Shown piece by piece: positions 1 to 5,749 of a stretch of DNA of 10,042 bases. How positions within the stretch are numbered: the first letter of the stretch is position 1; every line of letters starts with the position of its first letter. Origin of the DNA: DATMTS01 sp035564555 (lineage in GTDB: Bacteria; Actinomycetota; Actinomycetes; Actinomycetales; Microbacteriaceae). Under the pieces are notes generated by a model that made no database searches, was not told where the DNA came from, and saw only the letters and a program-made list of their open reading frames with translations. Location: contig DATMTS010000109.1 of assembly GCA_035564555.1 (NCBI GenBank), positions 1 to 10,042 of the forward strand. Direction: 5' to 3'. The position numbers and the translations under genes were made by a program.

Positions 1-75
1 CGCGCTCGCCCGCGCCGACGCCTCCGCCCGCGCTCGCTCCCGCGCCTGCTCCCGCGCCCGCCCGCGCGCTCCCCC
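1..75. repeat. Low-complexity GC-rich stretch encoding an Ala/Arg/Glu linker
   Basis: The first 75 bases consist almost only of C and G, arranged as loose repeats of GCGCGGGAGC-like units on the minus strand. Read in the frame of the winged-helix gene they encode an alternating Ala/Arg/Glu/Gln helix-like linker. The repeats are imperfect, and I see them as a coding linker rather than a separate element. Such stretches are prone to slippage and assembly error, so the reading frames here deserve caution. Confidence 0.45.
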
Positions 76-417
76 ACCCACAGCCACGGATGTCCACGGA
101 CGATCCGGCGGCGGCTCCGGTGTGTGAATCTTCGTGCGCCGCAGATCCGCCTTGAGCGGGTGCAGTAGCAGCAGCCACTCGGCACCGTTCGCCTGATACG
201 TCGTCAGGAAGCCGGCCTCCATAAGCATCAGCAGATGCTCGAGCGCAGTCTCCGGGTCCGTCGAGGTCTGCTCCGCGATCCATTCCAGATCCATCGGCCC
301 TCGGCCCAGCGGGTCGAGATTCAGCCACAGCCACAGCGCCATCGGCTTCGCGACGGCCGGAATCGGGTCGAGATGATCCAGATCCCTCGCGCTGATCATC
401 CGTTGCTTCATCGACAT
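1..417 (-). CDS. Winged-helix DNA-binding protein, phage replication initiator type (3' end outside window)
   Basis: The frame read leftward from an ATG at 417 stays open to the window edge, giving at least 139 residues. The first 80 or so residues look like a winged helix: a helix near ARDLDHLDPIPAVAKPMALW, a helix-turn-helix around DLEWIAEQTSTDPETALEHL, then a short beta wing near FLTTYQANGAEWLLLLH. This layout is familiar from phage replisome organisers and DnaD-like N-termini, in which the winged helix binds origin DNA. After residue 95 the sequence becomes an Ala/Arg/Glu-rich low-complexity linker. GAGGG lies about 10 bases before the chosen ATG. An in-frame ATG at 474, with GGAG 7 bases upstream, is an alternative start. 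The C-terminal half that would settle function is missing. The replication role is inference; the DNA-binding fold is fairly likely. Confidence 0.6.
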   Translation of the reverse strand, partial: MSMKQRMISARDLDHLDPIPAVAKPMALWLWLNLDPLGRGPMDLEWIAEQTSTDPETALEHLLMLMEAGFLTTYQANGAEWLLLLHPLKADLRRTKIHTPEPPPDRPWTSVAVGGGARGRAREQARERARAEASARASA

Positions 418-787
418 GAACGTCATTCCCTCTTGCGAATCCCTGAATGCACAGATCGAGACCGAGTTGGACATCCTCCGGCTCCACGTAGAAGCACTCA
501 GTCCAGCCGCCGCCACCACTACCGAGAACCCTCTCGGCGTCGCGCCAGCCGGTGAACGCGGGCGGGAACCAGCGACGAAGCACCTTGAGCGCCTCGCGCT
601 CCCACGTGCCGTCCGTCCCGCGCTGGCAGACGATCACGTATCCGCCATTGCGGATCATGTGCTCGATCCGCGACCACTTCCACGCGCGCCCGACCTTGAA
701 GGTCCACGACTTCTCGAACCAGACGACGTACGTCATCGCGCGACTGCGCATCCGCTCGGACGTCATGGCGTAGGCTGGCACGCTCAT
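1..787 (-). CDS. GIY-YIG / T5orf172-like nuclease-fold protein (stop not visible)
   Basis: The start is the ATG at 787-785, preceded by GAGG 7 bases upstream. The first 110 residues resemble the GIY-YIG nuclease branch called T5orf172/MUG113. A first strand TYVVWF (19-24) is followed by FKVGRAWKWSRI (30-41) in place of the second strand with its conserved Gly and Arg. The helix WEREALKVLRRWF (62-74) supplies the conserved Glu, and GWTECF (94-99) matches the family's terminal TEWF-like motif. Nuclease activity is inferred from the fold only. No stop occurs in this frame before the window edge, so the frame overlaps the winged-helix gene by 417 bases. After about residue 125 the composition turns to Gly/Ser/Ala/Asp, as expected of a shadow frame, so the true protein may be short or the sequence may hold an indel. 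Confidence 0.45.
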   Translation of the reverse strand, partial: MSVPAYAMTSERMRSRAMTYVVWFEKSWTFKVGRAWKWSRIEHMIRNGGYVIVCQRGTDGTWEREALKVLRRWFPPAFTGWRDAERVLGSGGGGWTECFYVEPEDVQLGLDLCIQGFARGNDVHVDEATDDQREGSGSSRPDSGRREADGAVAVAESRPAGPRADGSGMDRGADLDGPGDCARASADAYGGRLPDDVSGERCRVAAATAPAQGGSAAHEDSHTGAAAGSSVDIRGCGWGSARAGAGAGAGASAGGGVGAGER

Positions 788-1152
788 CGCGCCGCCTCGT
801 CTGCCAGGGTGTACGCATGGGGAAGACGCGAGTGACGACTGACGGAACGATCGACGCGAAGGACTGGGACGCCTTCGCGAAGCTCATCGAGCGCTACGCG
901 CGCCGCGAGCTCGCCGGCTACTCGGTGGCGGAGAGGCGAGTCATCAGAGGCTGCACATCCGGCGATAGGCTCGCAGTTACCGTCGTCGTCATTGTGCGCG
1001 GTGACAACCACATCGCCCAGATCCTGGAAGAGGACGTCGATGATGTCGTCGGCCGCGCGTTCGCCGGCGTCCACGGATCGTGGGGCAAGGCGGAGATCGA
1101 GACCATGGCGGAGTAGCATCGCGCGTGTGCGCTCGGCGACTGCGGCGCTCAT
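784..1152 (-). CDS. Competing minus-strand frame, unknown 122-aa product
   Basis: This frame starts at an ATG that overlaps the HNH stop (ATGA) and ends at a TGA that overlaps the ATG of the following gene (again ATGA). Such exact overlaps are the rule in this operon and are its main support. Against it, the product has no lysine or tryptophan and almost no aromatics. Its first codon position is richer in G+C than its third, opposite to the clear genes here, and no good ribosome binding site precedes it. It is the codon-aligned antisense frame of the better-looking plus-strand gene at 817-1116, which explains why it stays open. No family is recognised. I keep it as the lower-ranked alternative. 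Confidence 0.33.
   Translation of the reverse strand: MSAAVAERTRAMLLRHGLDLRLAPRSVDAGERAADDIIDVLFQDLGDVVVTAHNDDDGNCEPIAGCAASDDSPLRHRVAGELAARVALDELREGVPVLRVDRSVSRHSRLPHAYTLADEAAR
817..1116 (+). CDS. Unknown small protein, opposite in direction to the operon
   Basis: This 99-residue frame fits into the gap between the HNH gene (stop at 1149) and the next leftward gene (start at 787), leaving about 30 bases on either side. By my count its codon positions have roughly 66, 42 and 85 percent G+C. That is the pattern of a real gene in this kind of genome, and reading the other strand would reverse it. The protein has a normal composition with Lys, Trp, Tyr and Phe, a charged helix (KDWDAFAKLIERYARREL) and a hydrophobic strand (RLAVTVVVIV) followed by an acidic helix. 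An AGGGTG sequence 5 bases upstream is a weak ribosome binding site. I do not recognise the family. The competing reading is the minus-strand frame 784-1152, and only one of the two is likely to be translated. Confidence 0.5.
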   Translation: MGKTRVTTDGTIDAKDWDAFAKLIERYARRELAGYSVAERRVIRGCTSGDRLAVTVVVIVRGDNHIAQILEEDVDDVVGRAFAGVHGSWGKAEIETMAE

Positions 1153-1505
1153 GCTGCTACCCGTTCCGTGTCCGAGATCAGCCACCACTTCCGCCCCAGC
1201 GGGTCCGTCACCGGTGTCTGCCGTGCGCGGTCCAGGGTGCGCTGGTTCGTGGCCGCCTTCTCCACCCGCACACCCCGTGCGATCAGCTCCTCACGGACCG
1301 ACCAGTCGTCTTCCTTCTTCCCGTTGCAGGGGACACACGCGGACACCAGGTTCGCGCCGTCGTCGAGGATCGGGGATCCGCCCTGACCGCGGTTCGCGCG
1401 GTGATCCGCCGTCTCCCCCCGGCCCGTGCAGCCCTCGAGGGCGAGCATGCACACCCCGCCGTCACGGGTGATGATCTTCCGCTTACGCTCTGCTGAGACG
1501 GTCAC
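1149..1505 (-). CDS. HNH endonuclease
   Basis: This 118-residue protein starts with a GTG that overlaps the methyltransferase stop (GTGA), so translation is probably coupled. It shows a complete HNH/zinc pattern: Cys19 and Cys26, the catalytic Asp34-His35 in TADHRANRG, Asn52 in GANLV, then Cys57-x2-Cys60 followed by Asn61 and Glu65. The four cysteines would hold a structural zinc and the His/Asn pair would coordinate the catalytic metal, giving a DNA nicking or cleaving activity. The C-terminal 50 residues (KKEDDWSVREELIARGV to KWWLISDTERVAA) are basic and may contact DNA. Phage HNH proteins of this size assist packaging, act as homing enzymes or take part in recombination. Its place behind a methyltransferase suggests early DNA processing, but that is inference. 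Confidence 0.85.
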   Translation of the reverse strand: MTVSAERKRKIITRDGGVCMLALEGCTGRGETADHRANRGQGGSPILDDGANLVSACVPCNGKKEDDWSVREELIARGVRVEKAATNQRTLDRARQTPVTDPLGRKWWLISDTERVAA

Positions 1506-2404
1506 GAGTGCACCTCGTCGAGCAGATCCGTCAGCTTCGGCGCCGCGATCTCCGCCTCGAGCTCTTCGAGGTAGCGGCATCCGGTCTGCCAGTAGGACGC
1601 CTTCAGCTCGATGCCGAGCGCGCGGCGTCCGTGCTTCACCGCGACGTACAGCTCGGAGCCGACGCCGCCGAACGCGGAGAACACCGTCTCGCCCGGGTTC
1701 GTGTACAGCCGCACGTACCGCGATGTGAAGCCGAGTTGCAGCGGTGTCAGGTGGCGCTCGTCGTCGTCCTCGCGGGCGATCCGCGCGTTCAGCGTGTCCG
1801 ACTCCTGGATGCCGTACCAGATGGGCCGGGCGAACTCGATCCACTCGTCGTTCGTGACGTCGGTCTTCACGGGGCGGTCCCGCTCGCCGGGCTTCTTGAA
1901 GATCAGCCCATAGTCGGCCATGGCCATGCGCGAAAGTGACGAGTCCTTATTCTTCGTCACGAACATGAGCGAGTGCGCCTTCGTGCGGATCGCCTGAGCC
2001 TGCGGGTCCTTGTCGACGACGTTCTCGCCGAAGTACACGAAGCCGGCCGCCTGGTAGGCGCGGATCACGTCACCCCGGAAGTCGGTCAGCCCGACGACGC
2101 CGTGCGTCGCCTTCGTCGTCGACGTCTGCTGCACGTGCACCACGCACTCGGTGCCCGGCTTCTGGATTCGGTGGTTCTCCCGGATGATGTAGCCGTACTG
2201 CTCGAAGAAGTCGTCCCGGTCCAGGCTGTTGCCCATGTCGCGCGGTGATGGCGAGTAGGTGTAGAGCGATTGGAACGGCGGCGAGTACACCGACAGATCG
2301 ACCGATTCGTCGGGGATCTCCGTCATCCGCTCCGCCGAGTCGCCGAGCATGAATCGCCACATGCGGCCCTCGGCTTCGTCGGTGATGTAGGCGTCCTCGT
2401 TCAC
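1502..2404 (-). CDS. Site-specific DNA methyltransferase, beta class (N4-cytosine or N6-adenine)
   Basis: This 300-residue protein methylates an exocyclic amino group of a base using S-adenosylmethionine. The catalytic motif IV, SPPF, lies at 41-44, near the N-terminus. The AdoMet-binding motif I, FSAFGGVGS, lies at 222-230, near the C-terminus, and the acidic residue of motif II follows in LGIEL (about 246). The order IV then I marks the beta class; SPPF rather than DPPY is somewhat more usual in N4-cytosine enzymes but does not decide the base. HLTPLQL (198-204) is the conserved helix before motif I. The start is the GTG at 2404, which overlaps the helicase stop (GTGA) and has AGGAGG 5 bases upstream; an ATG 219 bases further up lies inside the helicase gene and is not credible. 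No specificity partner or restriction enzyme is seen, apart from the HNH protein next to it. Confidence 0.92.
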   Translation of the reverse strand: MNEDAYITDEAEGRMWRFMLGDSAERMTEIPDESVDLSVYSPPFQSLYTYSPSPRDMGNSLDRDDFFEQYGYIIRENHRIQKPGTECVVHVQQTSTTKATHGVVGLTDFRGDVIRAYQAAGFVYFGENVVDKDPQAQAIRTKAHSLMFVTKNKDSSLSRMAMADYGLIFKKPGERDRPVKTDVTNDEWIEFARPIWYGIQESDTLNARIAREDDDERHLTPLQLGFTSRYVRLYTNPGETVFSAFGGVGSELYVAVKHGRRALGIELKASYWQTGCRYLEELEAEIAAPKLTDLLDEVHS

Positions 2405-3696
2405 GCTGCCCTCCTGATGCTGTTGCGCGCGACCAGACCGTCGATGACGCGGTTCGCCTGCCTCTCCTTGCGGCGCACGTTCGCCGCGATCTGCTCCTCG
2501 ACATGCGAGAGCACGATGTGCGCCCGGACCACGCGCGACTGCCCGTACCGGTAGCAGCGGCGCATGCCCTGGTAGTACTGCTCGTACGAGTCGTTCAGGC
2601 CGACGAACGCCATGCGGGCGCAATGCTGGTAGTTCATGCCGAGCCCGGCGATCTTCAGCTTCGTGATCAGCACGGGGAAGTCGCCATGCGCGAACCCGAG
2701 TAGCAGGTCTGCCTTCTCGTCCGGGCTCATCGAGCCGTGCACGTTCACCGCGCCGGGGATCGCCGCCTCGAGCGCGTCGGCCTCATCGTTCAGACCGCAC
2801 CACATCAGCCACGGCTCAGCCGGCTCGGCTTCCACGAGACCGACCGTGCGCGCCACGCGCGCGTCCATCGACTCGCGCCGCACCCGCGACCGGCCCGACA
2901 CGCCACCGATCGAGACCGCGAACAGTTCCCCGTCGGCCGGCTCAATGTCGACGTCGACGAGCTCGGGGATGATGTCCAGGCCGGGCAGCTCGTAGCCGTC
3001 GTCCGCGTAGCCCAGGTCGGACGGGCGTCGGATCGCGACCGCCCACTGCGACATCCAGTCGAGCATCGGGTCGATCGCGTGGCCCTTCAGCCGCCAGCCG
3101 TCTTGGTCGTGCACGAAGTACGCGGCGAGCATGTTCGTCCGGGTCATGTGCCCCAGGAACTCAGCCTGATTCGTCAGCTCTTCCGGGTCGTTCGGCGCCG
3201 GGGTCGCGGTCCACGTCGACCGGAATGGCACCGGCTCGAAGTGGCGGATCAGGCGCGTGCGCGTCTTCCCGTCCGACTGCTTCAGAATCGACGCCTCGTC
3301 GAGCGCCACCGCGCCGATGCGCCGGGGGTCGAACTCGCCGATCATCTCGTAGTTCGTCACGTACACGCCGGGGCCGTCGATGTCGCCCATCGACCGCACG
3401 TAGCGCGCGCTCGAGTCAATCAGCGCGGCTTCCTCCGGCGTCTGCCGTGCCACACCGAGCGGCGCCACGATGAGGGACACCTCCGCCATGCTCCGCGCCC
3501 ATTCGAGCTGCATGCGCGTCTTCCCGAGGCCCGTGTCGGCCCACACCGCCGGACGGCCCACCTTGCACGCCCACTGCACGATGTCGCGCTGGAACGGCTT
3601 CAGGGATGAGTGCAGGGATGCGCGCGCGACCTCGACCCCGTCGGTGCCGATGCGCGCCCGCCGGCGGGCGATGAACTCCGCGTAGGGCGTGCTCAT
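2401..3696 (-). CDS. SNF2/DEAD-type superfamily 2 helicase
   Basis: This 431-residue ATPase has the SF2 motifs in order. A Q-like entry LKPFQRDIVQWA is at 32-43, Walker A ADTGLGKT at 53-60 and Walker B DEAS at 133-136. Motif III TATPAPN lies at 163-169. Motif V lies around KIAGLGMNYQ (348-357), and motif VI QGMRRCYRYGQ at 376-386 is of the SNF2 type. Such proteins move along or remodel duplex DNA. In actinophages they often stand next to DNA methyltransferases and recombination genes, where they are thought to help replication or recombination. The length is close to that of the minimal phage forms, without added domains. The ATG at 3696 shares one base with the preceding stop (TAATG), with AGGGG about 9 bases upstream. 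The following methyltransferase overlaps its stop, so the two are probably co-translated. Confidence 0.92.
   Translation of the reverse strand: MSTPYAEFIARRRARIGTDGVEVARASLHSSLKPFQRDIVQWACKVGRPAVWADTGLGKTRMQLEWARSMAEVSLIVAPLGVARQTPEEAALIDSSARYVRSMGDIDGPGVYVTNYEMIGEFDPRRIGAVALDEASILKQSDGKTRTRLIRHFEPVPFRSTWTATPAPNDPEELTNQAEFLGHMTRTNMLAAYFVHDQDGWRLKGHAIDPMLDWMSQWAVAIRRPSDLGYADDGYELPGLDIIPELVDVDIEPADGELFAVSIGGVSGRSRVRRESMDARVARTVGLVEAEPAEPWLMWCGLNDEADALEAAIPGAVNVHGSMSPDEKADLLLGFAHGDFPVLITKLKIAGLGMNYQHCARMAFVGLNDSYEQYYQGMRRCYRYGQSRVVRAHIVLSHVEEQIAANVRRKERQANRVIDGLVARNSIRRAA
2410..2415 (-). promoter_or_regulatory. Strong ribosome binding site fixing the methyltransferase GTG start
   Basis: AGGAGG on the minus strand ends 5 bases before the GTG at 2404. 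It lies inside the last codons of the helicase gene. It decides for the GTG against the far-upstream in-frame ATG. Confidence 0.7.
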
Positions 3697-4154
3697 TAGT
3701 GCTCACCCCTGAAGTTCGCGTTCAAGCTCCGGAGGATGTCGATGTCCCGCCCGATAGCCCGGTCGAAGTCGCGGGCGTACTCGAGCATCAGCCATGCCGT
3801 GTCGCGGGCGTCCTGGGCGTCACGCACCCGCCCGGATGTGCCGTGGGCGATGTCGCGCAGCTCCGTCACCGTGGCCTTCGGGTACTCGTCCCGGAGGTCC
3901 CGGATCGCCATGCCCAGCGCCACCTTCAGGTCACGCTCCGCTTTCAGCAGCTCGCCCCGGTACTTCTTCAGGGCCTGGGGTGCGCGGCGTGCGACCGCGC
4001 GGGCCTTCAGCAGTGCGCCTGCGGCCTGGATCGGTGTGGGGAACATCGCCAGCAGGGCTTCCTCGTTCAGCCCTGCCAAGTCGAGGGTCACCAGGTCGAC
4101 GTCGGCGCCGGGGGCTTCGACTACTTCTCCTGTGTCGGGGTTCACGATGCTCAT
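3696..4154 (-). CDS. Unknown 152-aa helical protein of the early operon
   Basis: The start is the ATG at 4154, which overlaps the preceding stop (ATGA). A longer in-frame start at 4208 would add 18 unlikely residues. The product begins with MSIVNPDTGEVVEAP, a short acidic head of a kind seen in many actinophage early proteins. It then becomes almost wholly helical and charged, with a Lys/Arg-rich section (LKARAVARRAPQALKKYRGE, about 48-67) and a long amphipathic tail. I see no catalytic motif, cysteine cluster or membrane segment. It lies directly before the helicase and shares a base with its start, so an accessory or DNA-binding role in the same process is possible. I do not recognise the family. 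Confidence 0.82.
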   Translation of the reverse strand: MSIVNPDTGEVVEAPGADVDLVTLDLAGLNEEALLAMFPTPIQAAGALLKARAVARRAPQALKKYRGELLKAERDLKVALGMAIRDLRDEYPKATVTELRDIAHGTSGRVRDAQDARDTAWLMLEYARDFDRAIGRDIDILRSLNANFRGEH

Positions 4155-4540
4155 CGCAGGTCCCCCGACGTGAACCAGCTGCGGTGCGGCATCCCGAGCT
4201 CCCGGCATCGCTGCTCATGATGGAGGGCCGCAGCGCGGAACTTGAACGCGATGCGCTCACGCAGGCGCTTCTGCATCAGGACGAGCGCGCCTTCGATCCC
4301 TTCCGGAACCGGCACGAGCTCATCGTCATCCTCGCCGCCCCACATCACGTGCCCGGGGCAGTAGTGCTTCTCGACCCCGTCGACCGTCACGGCGATGTGT
4401 GCGTCGCCCTCGGTCCACTCCTCGACCGCGTAGCTGGCATCCGTCCATGACGAGTACTCGCCATTGCAGTCCTCGGTCGTGTACTCGCATCCGGGGTAGT
4501 CGCACTGCACGAAGTAGCCGATGCTCGTCTTGAGAGTCAT
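4151..4540 (-). CDS. Putative zinc-binding phage protein
   Basis: This 129-residue protein has Cys13-x4-Cys18 in CDYPGCEY and, about 40 residues on, YCPGH with Cys61 and His64. This resembles the Cys-x4-Cys ... Cys-Pro-x-His arrangement common in small actinobacterial and actinophage proteins, where it probably holds one zinc. Between them is an acidic strand-rich part (EEWTEGDAHIAVTVDG). The C-terminal 50 residues are a basic helix with several His and Arg. No nuclease signature is visible, and a structural or nucleic-acid-binding role is only inferred. The ATG overlaps the stop of the annealing-protein gene (ATGA), with AAGGGA 8 bases upstream, and its own stop overlaps the next start. Confidence 0.8.
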   Translation of the reverse strand: MTLKTSIGYFVQCDYPGCEYTTEDCNGEYSSWTDASYAVEEWTEGDAHIAVTVDGVEKHYCPGHVMWGGEDDDELVPVPEGIEGALVLMQKRLRERIAFKFRAAALHHEQRCRELGMPHRSWFTSGDLR

Positions 4541-5349
4541 GACCGACGTCCCTTCTTGCTTGCTCGCCGTGCTGCACGGTTCTGCGGAGGCTTGTGATCC
4601 TGAGGGCGACGGATGTCGGGTCGACCGGCGGATGCGCCGGAGTCGACGTGGCGCGCCGGGACGGGTGCGAATGGCATATCTGCTGGCATATTTTCGGCAG
4701 GATCGCCGCCGAAGAATGCCCGCGATCGGATCCCTTCCTCGGGTGACAGCTCGGGCGCGGGCAGATCACCGGAGGTCACCCACTCGCCGCGCACCATCGC
4801 CGCCCGCCGCGTCTTGTACGCCACCTCGCGGGCGCCCGACCGGGCGCGCGCCGTGCGCATGTCCGCCCAGACCCGATCCAGGTCGACGACGTTCGGCGCG
4901 TTCTCGATCGCGGCATCCCAGTCGACCTCGACGGGCTCCTGCGTCTTCACGCGCCGGGCGATGTCCGGCACGTCCTCATCGTCCGGCGCGCGCCGGTCTC
5001 CGATCGCGTCCCGGAACGCCGTCCCGAGCGCCATGCGCGTGATGTACGAGCCGATCCGCAGCGACGGCCGCGCCGCCCACAGGTCACACCAGCGGCGACC
5101 GTCCGAGGTCATCGCCGACTCCGTCGGCACCGCCTCAGCCCACGGCACGAACCGCTCCGTCACAATGTCGTCGCGGTGCACGCGCACTCGCGCCGCCAGG
5201 GGGTGATCGTTCGACAGCCACAGCGGCGTCCAGGTCTCACCGTCAGCGGTGAACTCGGCCGGCTCGATCTGCACCTTCGCGCCCGTCTTGATCGCCAGGC
5301 GTTCGTACTCCGCGAGCGTCTGCGCGACGTCGTCGATGTTCTCGGTCAT
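4537..5349 (-). CDS. Bet/RecT-like single-strand annealing protein, N-terminally short and diverged
   Basis: This 270-residue protein would anneal complementary single strands after exonuclease resection. The recognisable part matches the second half of the phage Bet/RecT core. KTGAKVQIEP and DGETW at 36-40 are followed by LWLSNDHPLAARVRVHRDD (43-61, like the W-x-P-x-AARVxVxR section), then FVPWAEA. Next comes LWAARPSLRIGSYITRMALGTAFRDAI (90-116), the counterpart of the W-x-x-P...ALRxAFP helix, ending in an acidic APDDEDVPD. The usual first hundred residues of Bet proteins are largely missing. The C-terminal 130 residues are an extra, partly disordered region ending in a very basic RRASKKGRRS tail. 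The start is the ATG at 5349, which overlaps the preceding stop, with AGGA 7 bases upstream. The YqaJ-type exonuclease three genes upstream is its natural partner. The family call rests on pattern only. Confidence 0.6.
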   Translation of the reverse strand: MTENIDDVAQTLAEYERLAIKTGAKVQIEPAEFTADGETWTPLWLSNDHPLAARVRVHRDDIVTERFVPWAEAVPTESAMTSDGRRWCDLWAARPSLRIGSYITRMALGTAFRDAIGDRRAPDDEDVPDIARRVKTQEPVEVDWDAAIENAPNVVDLDRVWADMRTARARSGAREVAYKTRRAAMVRGEWVTSGDLPAPELSPEEGIRSRAFFGGDPAENMPADMPFAPVPARHVDSGASAGRPDIRRPQDHKPPQNRAARRASKKGRRS

Positions 5350-5588
5350 GATGCCTTCCTCGGGAGCTTGTCGAGAGTGGTCGTCCACTTGACGGCCGCA
5401 TTGGTCGCGTTCATCTGCTCAAGCCGCACCACACCCGATGCCGGGTCCAGTCGGACGATCACCCACCGGGCGGAGCCGTCCTGCACCAGGTCACCCACAT
5501 GCCACTTCGGGTCCGGGGTGCGCATCGGGATCGTCCGGCGCACGTCCTCGTGTGGGGTGGTGATCACCACGTCATCCCAGAGCTTCAC
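5346..5588 (-). CDS. Unknown 80-aa protein, SH3-like barrel likely
   Basis: The GTG start at 5588 overlaps the preceding stop (GTGA), with a strong GGAGGT 6 bases upstream. The product alternates short beta strands: VVITTP, then KWHVGDLVQDGSARWVIVRLDPASGVVRLEQ and AAVKWTTTLDKL. The GDLV...W.I...D...G.V.L pattern recalls small SH3/KOW-like barrels found in many phage early regions. No catalytic residues stand out. It lies between an exonuclease and an annealing protein, so it may regulate or bridge them, but nothing in the sequence proves this. Confidence 0.75.
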   Translation of the reverse strand: MKLWDDVVITTPHEDVRRTIPMRTPDPKWHVGDLVQDGSARWVIVRLDPASGVVRLEQMNATNAAVKWTTTLDKLPRKAS

Positions 5589-5749
5589 CGGGTCACCTCC
5601 TCGAGGTGCCGCAGCGCCTCAGCCTCGACGGACGCGAACCGAGCAGCGAACCGCAGAGCCTTCGCGTTGTCGCCCTTCATGAGCGCTCGGGCCGCGATGC
5701 GCGCGAGCGCGTCACGGTGGGCGACGAGCTCGTCGTATTTCGTCTGCAT
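5585..5749 (-). CDS. Unknown 54-aa helical protein
   Basis: The ATG at 5749 shares one base with the exonuclease stop (TGATG), and a GGGGGTG run lies just upstream. Longer in-frame starts lie within the exonuclease gene and would add a Gly/Ala/Arg shadow sequence. The 54 residues form two helices (YDELVAHRDALARIAARALM and AKALRFAARFASVEAEALRHLEEV) with heptad-like spacing, suggesting a helical hairpin or a coiled-coil dimer. No family is recognised. Its place next to the exonuclease makes a small partner or modulator conceivable. Confidence 0.68.
   Translation of the reverse strand: MQTKYDELVAHRDALARIAARALMKGDNAKALRFAARFASVEAEALRHLEEVTR
5595..5600 (-). promoter_or_regulatory. Strong ribosome binding site for the GTG-started 80-aa gene
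   Basis: GGAGGT on the minus strand ends 6 bases before the GTG at 5588. It lies inside the end of the preceding small gene. It supports the GTG start, which no ATG nearby replaces. Confidence 0.65.

Noticed and set aside
2405..2623. N-terminal extension of the methyltransferase
   Set aside because: It lies within the helicase gene and gives an Arg/Pro/Gly-rich sequence; the GTG at 2404 has a strong ribosome binding site and overlaps the helicase stop.
2737..3609. Long plus-strand open frame (290 codons) opposite the helicase gene
   Set aside because: Its product is rich in Arg, His, Val and Pro without domain pattern and lies antisense to a gene with all helicase motifs; it is a GC-rich shadow frame.
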